From positions 1-20,120 of the forward strand of contig JAOZLQ010000022.1 in the NCBI GenBank assembly GCA_029934755.1: DNA of 20,120 nucleotides. The letters are read 5' to 3'. Shown here piece after piece: positions 15,230 to 20,120 of this stretch. The DNA is from Desulfuromusa sp. GTDB lineage: Bacteria > Desulfobacterota > Desulfuromonadia > Desulfuromonadales > Geopsychrobacteraceae. The notes under the pieces were generated by a model that searched no databases, was not told where the DNA came from, and saw only the letters and a list, made by a program, of their open reading frames with translations. Both the position numbers and the translations under genes were made by a program. Each line of letters begins with the position of its first letter. Position 1 is the stretch's first letter.

Positions 15230-18200
15230 ATGCTGATTTCAAATGCAGCAATTGATCGGCGGAGTACCATTTTTGCACTGATGCTGATTATCCTGATTGT
15301 GGGGACTTATAGTTATGTCGTTTTACCACGTGAATCGTCTCCTGATATTACCGTTCCTTATGTTCTTGTTGTCACACCCTATGAAGGGGTGACCTCGGAC
15401 GATATAGAAAGTCTGATTACCTATCCGATTGAACGCAAACTCAAAGGGCTTAAGGATGTTGAGAAAATCCGTTCAGTGAGTGCTGAAGGGTCTTCGATGA
15501 TTACCATTGAGTTTATCCCTGATGTCGATATTGATAATGCCTTGCAGTGGGTCAGGGATAAGGTTGACCAGGCCAAGGGAGATTTGCCCAACGATCTTGA
15601 AAATGATCCATCGGTTCTGGAAATCAATCTGTCGGAGTTCCCGATAATGATGGTTGCTGTTTCAGGAAAAGTTGACGAAACAGTCCTGAAGGCAGTCGGG
15701 GAAAAACTGGAAGAGCGGATTGAGGAAATATCAGGTGTTCTTGATGTGGTATTGACCGGTGGTCGTGAGCGTCAAATCCGGGTCGAATTTGATCCTGATC
15801 GTCTTTATGCTTATCACATTTCACTAAGTGAAATTGTGCAGGCAATTCGACAGGAAAATGTCAATATCCCTGGTGGCAGTATAGATATCGGGCAGGGGAA
15901 ATATCTGCTGCGTATTCCTGGCGAATTTTCTAACCCGGATGAAATTGACAATTTGGTTCTAACAGAACGGGATGGCCAGATTATCTATTTCAAGGATGTT
16001 GCCCGGATTGTTGATTCATTTGAAGATCGTGATAGCTATGCCCGTTTAAATGGCAATCAAAGTGTTTCACTGGCGATAAAAAAAAGAACTGGAGCCAATA
16101 TTATTGAAGTGGCAGATCGAGTTTTTGCGTTACTCAAATCTGCTGATGAACTTGTCCCGCCGGGAATTGATCTGTCGGTTACATTTAATGAATCGAAAGA
16201 TATTCGCCGGATGGTTTCTGAACTGGAAAATAACATTATCACCGGGTTGATCCTGGTAATTTTAGTCCTGTTTATGTTTCTTGGCTTCCGCAACTCCATA
16301 TTTGTCGCCATCGCAATTCCATTTTCAATGCTTCTTTCTTTTGCCGTACTACAACTGCTGGGAATCACACTCAATATGGTGGTTCTCTTTAGTTTAATTC
16401 TGGCATTAGGGATGTTGGTCGACAATGCAATTGTTATCGTTGAGAATATTTACCGCCATATGCAAGAAGGTTTTTCTGCAATTGAAGCTGCCAAAATAGC
16501 GGTAGCTGAAGTTGGTTGGCCAGTTATCAGTTCAACTGTAACGACTCTCTGCGCTTTTTTCCCGATGACTTTCTGGCCTGGAATTATGGGCGAATTCATG
16601 AAGTTTCTACCACTAACACTGATTATAACTCTGACAGCATCTTTATTTGTTGCTCTGGTGATTAATCCAACAGTCTGTGGTCACTTTATGTCGTTGTCTC
16701 CCCAAAAAACTCGGAGTGAAAACAACTCGAGTAATATTATTAAATGGTATGAAATTATTCTTAAATACGCATTAAAACAGCGTCTATTGATTGTTTTTGC
16801 CTCATTTTTGCTGTTATTTGGGATTGGTGCAGCCTATGCGTTATTGGGACATGGTGTTGAGTTGCTGCCTGATATTGAACCAAATCTTGCTTTTGTTGAA
16901 ATTAAAGCACCCGAAGGGGCTAATCTGGCGGCCAGTAATGCTTTGTCACGACAGGTTGAAGCGTTTGCGTTGAATGAGGTTGATATCCGCCATGTTGTTG
17001 CTGAAATTGGTATTTCTGGTAATGATAGAGGCGGAGGCAGTGCCCAATCTAATTTAAGTAAAATATCTCTCGATTTTATTGAGCGACATGATCGAGGTGA
17101 GGACTCCCGCAATGTACTCGATCGAATCAGATCTGTTTTGGAGCCAATTTCTGGAGCTGAATTCAAAGTTGAAAAGAAGGAAGAGGGACCACCAACAGGG
17201 CCGCCGGTGAGTATTGAAATCAGCGGTGATCGTATTGATATCCTTGATCAGTTGGTCACGGAAGCGCGACAGAAAATTAAGGATGTAGATGGCTTGGTTG
17301 ATTTGAAAGATGATTTTTCTAAAGCTAAGCCTGAAATCAGGATTGATGTTGATCGTGAAAAAGCAAGTTTGTTGAAGCTATCAACCGCTGAAATATCTGA
17401 AATGGTTAAAGCGGCAATCAGCGGGACAAAATTGGGGGTTTATCGTGAAGGGGAAGACGAATACGATATTATTGCGAGAATGCCAGCTGAACGACGCACT
17501 TCAGTGGCTGACATAAAAAACCTGCTTATTCCTGCTGCTGATGGTTCACCTGTCCCGTTGTCAACTGTTGCAAATGTTGAACTTGGTGCTGGGTTTGGAT
17601 CTATCCGCCATATTGACCAAAAACGGGTTGTGACAATTTCAGCTGAAACCTTCGGGCGTAATAGCAACGAAGTGCTTTTAGAAGTGCAAGAGCGACTATC
17701 ATCCATGCAACTTCCCGCTGGTTATAAAATCAACTATTCAGGAGAGCAGGAAGAACAGCAAAAAGCTGCTGCATTTTTATCAAAAGCGTTTATTGGAGCT
17801 ATTCTGTTAATCATGCTGGTGTTGATTACCCAGTTTAATTCACTTCTTCAGACTCTGATTGTCATGACTTCAGTCCTTCTCTCTCTAACAGGGGTGTTTC
17901 TTGGCTTGATGATAACCTCGACACCATTTGGAATTATCATGACAGGAATCGGGGTGATTTCTCTCGCTGGAGTCGTTGTTAATAATGCCATTGTTCTGAT
18001 CGACTATATCAATCAATTGATTGCTGAAGGGATGGAGTTGAATGCTGCGTTAATACGTGCTGGTACGGTACGCTTTCGACCTGTTTTATTGACTGCGACA
18101 ACCACAATCCTAGGTCTTTTGCCAATGGCTATTGGGATCAGTTTTGATTTCAAATCATTCAGTTGGGTCATCGGTGGTGAATCGGCGGATTGGTGGGGCC

Positions 18201-18325
18201 CGATGGCGGTAGCAGTCATTTTTGGGCTAGCTTTTGCAACTTTATTAACTCTTATTGTGGTGCCAGTTTTATATTCTTTAGCCGAATCAGCTCGCCTCAA
18301 ATTCTGGTATACTGGAACAGATTAA
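15230..18325 (+). CDS. RND efflux pump, inner-membrane permease (AcrB/HAE1-like)
   Basis: The 1031-residue permease has the usual RND layout: one N-terminal membrane helix, a large periplasmic loop, a block of helices from about 335, then a repeat of the same pattern in the second half. It uses the proton gradient to drive substrates out through the adaptor and channel. In the motif GMLVDNAIVIVEN it keeps the first relay aspartate (Asp398, AcrB Asp407) but has Asn399 where AcrB has Asp408. The second-half motif is VVNNAIVLIDYIN, with Asn in place of AcrB Lys940. This combination resembles the SwrC/YerP-like branch. The gene starts 3 nt after the adaptor stop, with AGGAG 11 nt upstream. Substrate is unknown. 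Confidence 0.92.
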   Translation: MLISNAAIDRRSTIFALMLIILIVGTYSYVVLPRESSPDITVPYVLVVTPYEGVTSDDIESLITYPIERKLKGLKDVEKIRSVSAEGSSMITIEFIPDVDIDNALQWVRDKVDQAKGDLPNDLENDPSVLEINLSEFPIMMVAVSGKVDETVLKAVGEKLEERIEEISGVLDVVLTGGRERQIRVEFDPDRLYAYHISLSEIVQAIRQENVNIPGGSIDIGQGKYLLRIPGEFSNPDEIDNLVLTERDGQIIYFKDVARIVDSFEDRDSYARLNGNQSVSLAIKKRTGANIIEVADRVFALLKSADELVPPGIDLSVTFNESKDIRRMVSELENNIITGLILVILVLFMFLGFRNSIFVAIAIPFSMLLSFAVLQLLGITLNMVVLFSLILALGMLVDNAIVIVENIYRHMQEGFSAIEAAKIAVAEVGWPVISSTVTTLCAFFPMTFWPGIMGEFMKFLPLTLIITLTASLFVALVINPTVCGHFMSLSPQKTRSENNSSNIIKWYEIILKYALKQRLLIVFASFLLLFGIGAAYALLGHGVELLPDIEPNLAFVEIKAPEGANLAASNALSRQVEAFALNEVDIRHVVAEIGISGNDRGGGSAQSNLSKISLDFIERHDRGEDSRNVLDRIRSVLEPISGAEFKVEKKEEGPPTGPPVSIEISGDRIDILDQLVTEARQKIKDVDGLVDLKDDFSKAKPEIRIDVDREKASLLKLSTAEISEMVKAAISGTKLGVYREGEDEYDIIARMPAERRTSVADIKNLLIPAADGSPVPLSTVANVELGAGFGSIRHIDQKRVVTISAETFGRNSNEVLLEVQERLSSMQLPAGYKINYSGEQEEQQKAAAFLSKAFIGAILLIMLVLITQFNSLLQTLIVMTSVLLSLTGVFLGLMITSTPFGIIMTGIGVISLAGVVVNNAIVLIDYINQLIAEGMELNAALIRAGTVRFRPVLLTATTTILGLLPMAIGISFDFKSFSWVIGGESADWWGPMAVAVIFGLAFATLLTLIVVPVLYSLAESARLKFWYTGTD

Positions 18326-18340
18326 AGACGGGTTTTAGGT

Positions 18341-18369
18341 TTGACAAGGGGTATAGCATGAGGTAGAAG
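18341..18369 (+). promoter_or_regulatory. Promoter upstream of the aminotransferase leader
   Basis: TTGACA (18341-18346), a 17-bp spacer and TAGAAG (18364-18369, 4 of 6 matches) form a good sigma-70 promoter. Transcription would start near 18376, giving a leader of about 130 nt before the ATG at 18510. Confidence 0.6.
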
Positions 18370-18394
18370 AAGACGATAAATCCTATTTGATATT

Positions 18395-18480
18395 GGGGTG
18401 CGTAAGCAGCATAAATGATGTCTGTTCACACCTAAGGTGCAAGCCGCTAAATTGACAATATGACCTTACGCCGCACCCAT
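18395..18480 (+). ncRNA. Structured 5' leader of the aminotransferase gene (candidate cis-regulatory RNA)
   Basis: A long-range helix encloses the element: GGGTGCGTAAG (18396-18406) pairs with CTTACG (18465-18470) plus CACCC (18474-18478), giving 11 pairs and a 3-nt bulge. The 58 nt inside can form TGTC/GACA (18419-18422 with 18454-18457) around a small CACC-TAA-GGTG hairpin (18429-18439). The closing helix ends about 30 nt before the start codon. No T run follows, so a translational or structural role is likelier than simple attenuation. It does not match riboswitch consensus sequences I can recall. Evidence is the pairing alone. Confidence 0.4.
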
Positions 18481-18509
18481 CAACTCTAATACATGAAAGG
18501 TTAACTGGT

Positions 18510-19700
18510 ATGTTCGAGAATGTTCAAACCGCACCAGCCGATCCAATTCTCGGTCTGACCGAGACATTCAAGGCTGACCCCAATCCTGAAAAGATCAATC
18601 TTTCCGTTGGCGTCTACAAAGATGCTACCGGCCATACGCCGGTTCTCGAAACAGTGAAAGAGGCGGAGAGACGCGTTCTTGAGCAAGAGGATTCCAAGGG
18701 TTATCTTCCGATGACCGGTGAGCCAGTTTACTGCGCACGGGTTCAGGAACTTCTGTTTGGCGAAGGTCACGAGATTATCTCTGGTAAACGCGCTGCGACT
18801 GCCCAATGTCCAGGAGGCACAGGTGCATTGCGTGTGGTTGGTGATTATCTACATACTGTGCATCCCGGAGCAAGTATCTGGCTAAGTGATCCGACTTGGG
18901 CCAACCATAATACGATCTTTGAGGCTGCCGGGCTCAAGTGTGAAAAGTACGCTTATCGTGATCCTAATACTAATGGCCTCGATTTTGCTGCCATGTACGA
19001 GTCGATCAAGACAATTCCAAGAGGTGATGTGATCCTTCTGCATGGCTGCTGTCACAATCCGACTGGTATCGATCCCACGACAGAGCAATGGTCCAAAATA
19101 GGTGATCTACTTGTAGAACAGGGTGTTTTGCCGCTGGTTGATTTTGCTTATCAGGGCCTGGCTAATGGTATTGAAGATGACCGGGCTGGTCTGCTGGAAC
19201 TGACTAAAAAAGTCAAGCAGATGCTGATCTGTTCGAGTTTCTCTAAAAATTTTGGTCTTTACCGCGAAAGAACCGGTGCACTGACTGTGGTTGGTGATGA
19301 TACGAAACAGGCCAGTACGGTAATGAGTCAGGTTAAACTGAGGATTCGCTATAATTATTCGAATCCACCCTCCCATGGTGGTCAGATTGTGGCCGTTGTT
19401 TTGAGTGATAAAGAACTTAAGGCTAAGTGGATCGAAGAAGTTGCAGATATCCGTGACCGGATCAATGAAATGCGCCACCTGTTTGTCAAAACACTCAAAG
19501 AAAAAGGGGTGAAACAGGACTTTTCCACAATCATTGATCAGCGTGGCATGTTCAGTTTCTCGGGACTGACCAAGGATCAGGTCAATCGTTTACGTGATGA
19601 ATACTCTATTTATATTGTTGGTTCTGGCCGTATTAATGTTGCCGGGATGACTCCTGATAATATGGATAGACTCTGCGAAGCGATTAAATCTGTTCTCTGA
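18510..19700 (+). CDS. Aspartate/aromatic amino acid aminotransferase (AspC/TyrB type)
   Basis: This PLP enzyme transfers amino groups between aspartate or aromatic amino acids and 2-oxoglutarate. The 396-residue protein has the length and residue spacing of E. coli AspC: Trp130, Asn183 (CCHNPTG), Asp211 and Tyr214 (DFAYQG), PLP lysine Lys246 (SSFSKNFGLYRERTG), Arg280 (RIRYNYSNPPSHGG) and Arg374 (SGRINVAGM). The two arginines correspond to Arg292 and Arg386 of the standard numbering that hold dicarboxylate substrates, so aspartate/glutamate use is well supported; aromatic activity cannot be judged by eye. AAAGG lies 9 nt before the ATG. A structured leader precedes it and a strong terminator follows, so it is a single-gene unit. 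Confidence 0.92.
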   Translation: MFENVQTAPADPILGLTETFKADPNPEKINLSVGVYKDATGHTPVLETVKEAERRVLEQEDSKGYLPMTGEPVYCARVQELLFGEGHEIISGKRAATAQCPGGTGALRVVGDYLHTVHPGASIWLSDPTWANHNTIFEAAGLKCEKYAYRDPNTNGLDFAAMYESIKTIPRGDVILLHGCCHNPTGIDPTTEQWSKIGDLLVEQGVLPLVDFAYQGLANGIEDDRAGLLELTKKVKQMLICSSFSKNFGLYRERTGALTVVGDDTKQASTVMSQVKLRIRYNYSNPPSHGGQIVAVVLSDKELKAKWIEEVADIRDRINEMRHLFVKTLKEKGVKQDFSTIIDQRGMFSFSGLTKDQVNRLRDEYSIYIVGSGRINVAGMTPDNMDRLCEAIKSVL

Positions 19701-19725
19701 TTATTCGGATCGTTTCTTTTTGTCT

Positions 19726-19763
19726 AACCCTGCCACGATAACTGTGGCAGGGTTGTTTTTTTC
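19726..19763 (+). terminator. Terminator of the aminotransferase gene
   Basis: AACCCTGCCAC (19726-19736) pairs perfectly with GTGGCAGGGTT (19744-19754) across a 7-nt loop, followed by G and a long T run. Confidence 0.95.
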
Positions 19764-19792
19764 TTGACGGCATAGTTTAACTTTGCTAGAAA
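19764..19792 (+). promoter_or_regulatory. Putative promoter of tRNA-Gln
   Basis: TTGACG (19764-19769), a 17-bp spacer and TAGAAA (19787-19792) place the expected start near 19799, just before the tRNA at 19808. The -35 directly abuts the preceding terminator's T run. Confidence 0.6.
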
Positions 19793-19807
19793 ATCGATCT
19801 CATTTAA

Positions 19808-19882
19808 TGGGGCGTGGCCAAGCGGTAAGGCACTGGATTTTGATTCCAGCATTCCCAGGTTCGATCCCTGGCGCCCCAGCCA
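19808..19882 (+). tRNA. tRNA-Gln (anticodon TTG)
   Basis: The acceptor stem TGGGGCG/CGCCCCA closes perfectly with discriminator G (19879) and an encoded CCA (19880-19882). D-arm GGCC..GGTAAGGC, anticodon stem CTGGA/TCCAG with loop TTTTGAT (anticodon TTG) and T-arm with TTCGATC are all present. Length is 75 nt. The weak U-A first acceptor pair is typical of glutamine tRNAs. Confidence 0.97.
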
Positions 19883-20046
19883 TAAAATTAAAACGAATCT
19901 CGAAAGGGATCGAAGCGGAGCGAGCGCTGACTTAATGACAGAAAGATGGACAGGATGTCCGTGTCAGCGAGAGTAGGGGAGTCGACGCAGGAACTGGCGT
20001 GATACCGGTGACGAAGTGGACGATCCCTGTCGCCCCAGTCATAAAA
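19862..20046. repeat. Imperfect direct repeat of the tRNA-Gln 3' end flanking a 159-bp unit
   Basis: The last part of the tRNA plus its flank (19862-19887) recurs at 20021-20046 with 24 of 26 bases identical: cgatccctg, then cgccccag, then cataaaa, with single changes at 19871/20030 (g to t) and 19880/20039 (c to t). The second copy lacks CCA and any upstream tRNA body. The copies are 159 bp apart. This is the geometry left by tRNA-targeted insertion, or a repeat family that carries a tRNA-like end. No integrase is present in the window. Confidence 0.75.
19905..20028 (+). ncRNA. Structured element downstream of tRNA-Gln, unknown function
   Basis: AGGGATCG (19905-19912) pairs with CGATCCCT (20021-20028) and closes the segment. 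Inside, CGCTGAC (19925-19931) pairs with GTCAGCG (19963-19969). It encloses a hairpin with stem ATGGACA/TGTCCGT (19946-19952 with 19956-19962, one G-U) and loop GGA. A further ACGC/GCGT hairpin (19985-19988 with 19997-20000) also carries GGA in its loop. There is no reading frame of note, and the base content is more GC-rich than the surroundings. It is probably co-transcribed with the tRNA, since no terminator lies between them. It may be a dispersed repeat, a small RNA or part of a tRNA precursor. Confidence 0.5.
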
Positions 20047-20065
20047 GATTTTTTTTGAAGTTCTA

Positions 20066-20083
20066 GTTATCCTGAGGGATAAC
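20066..20083 (+). other. Small hairpin before the final terminator
   Basis: GTTATCC (20066-20072) pairs with GGATAAC (20077-20083) across a 4-nt loop. It has no T run of its own and may be a processing or stabilising hairpin at the end of the tRNA-Gln transcript. Confidence 0.4.
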
Positions 20084-20086
20084 GAT

Positions 20087-20120
20087 AAAAGGATGATGCT
20101 TATGCTTCATCCTTTTTTTT
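20087..20120 (+). terminator. Terminator at the right edge
   Basis: GGATGA (20091-20096) pairs with TCATCC (20107-20112), with A4 before and T8 after it and a possible inner GC/GC pair. It likely ends the tRNA-Gln transcript; the T run reaches the window edge. Confidence 0.85.

Noticed and set aside
18407..18464. SAM-II-like riboswitch suggested by the string GCTAAA in the aminotransferase leader
   Set aside because: The pseudoknot layout and the other conserved SAM-II bases are absent; the match is only a short string.
1..20120. CRISPR array, insertion sequence, prophage or toxin-antitoxin locus
   Set aside because: No regularly spaced repeats, transposase, integrase, phage or small paired toxin genes were seen on either strand; apart from the tRNA-Gln element the window looks like ordinary chromosome.

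Overview
The window (20,120 bp, AT-leaning, nearly all genes on the + strand) looks like chromosomal core DNA of a Gram-negative, free-living bacterium. A complete tripartite RND efflux operon implies an outer membrane. The mix of an oleABCD hydrocarbon cluster, a stand-alone MEMO-family gene, a PilZ protein and tRNAs with encoded CCA fits a Desulfuromonadales-like (Geobacter/Desulfuromonas-type) organism. That placement is inferred from gene content only.

Left part (1-8124): the C-terminal four-fifths of a dihydrolipoamide-dehydrogenase-type flavoenzyme runs in from the left edge. A weak terminator and a new promoter follow, then a compact long-chain olefin operon: oleA (thiolase-like Claisen condensation), oleB (beta-lactone decarboxylase), oleC (beta-lactone synthetase) and oleD (2-alkyl-3-ketoacid reductase). 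oleC and oleD overlap by 4 nt. A Sfp-type phosphopantetheinyl transferase starts 1 nt after oleD. A membrane-anchored sorbosone/glucose-dehydrogenase-type beta-propeller follows 67 nt later. OleA to OleD together turn two fatty acyl-CoAs into a long-chain internal alkene. The transferase may link the operon to a carrier-protein-dependent fatty acid or polyunsaturated synthase encoded elsewhere.

Middle part (8125-11905): tRNA-Cys(GCA) with its own promoter and a strong terminator; a TauE/SafE-type transporter directly followed by a MEMO-family protein; gltX; a terminator; and a small PilZ protein on the minus strand.

Right part (11906-18325): a TetR-type regulator, with two related palindromic sites around its promoter, heads a tight operon for a tripartite RND efflux pump (outer-membrane channel, lipoprotein adaptor, inner-membrane pump). 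The reading frames overlap or nearly touch.

End (18326-20120): a promoter and a structured leader of about 130 nt precede an AspC/TyrB-type aminotransferase with a strong terminator. Then comes tRNA-Gln(UUG), followed by a peculiar structured segment that ends in an imperfect second copy of the tRNA 3' end. Two more hairpins follow, the last a terminator at the window edge. The strongest candidates for something not yet described are this tRNA-Gln-linked element and the aminotransferase leader. The ole operon with an attached phosphopantetheinyl transferase is the most interesting metabolic context.
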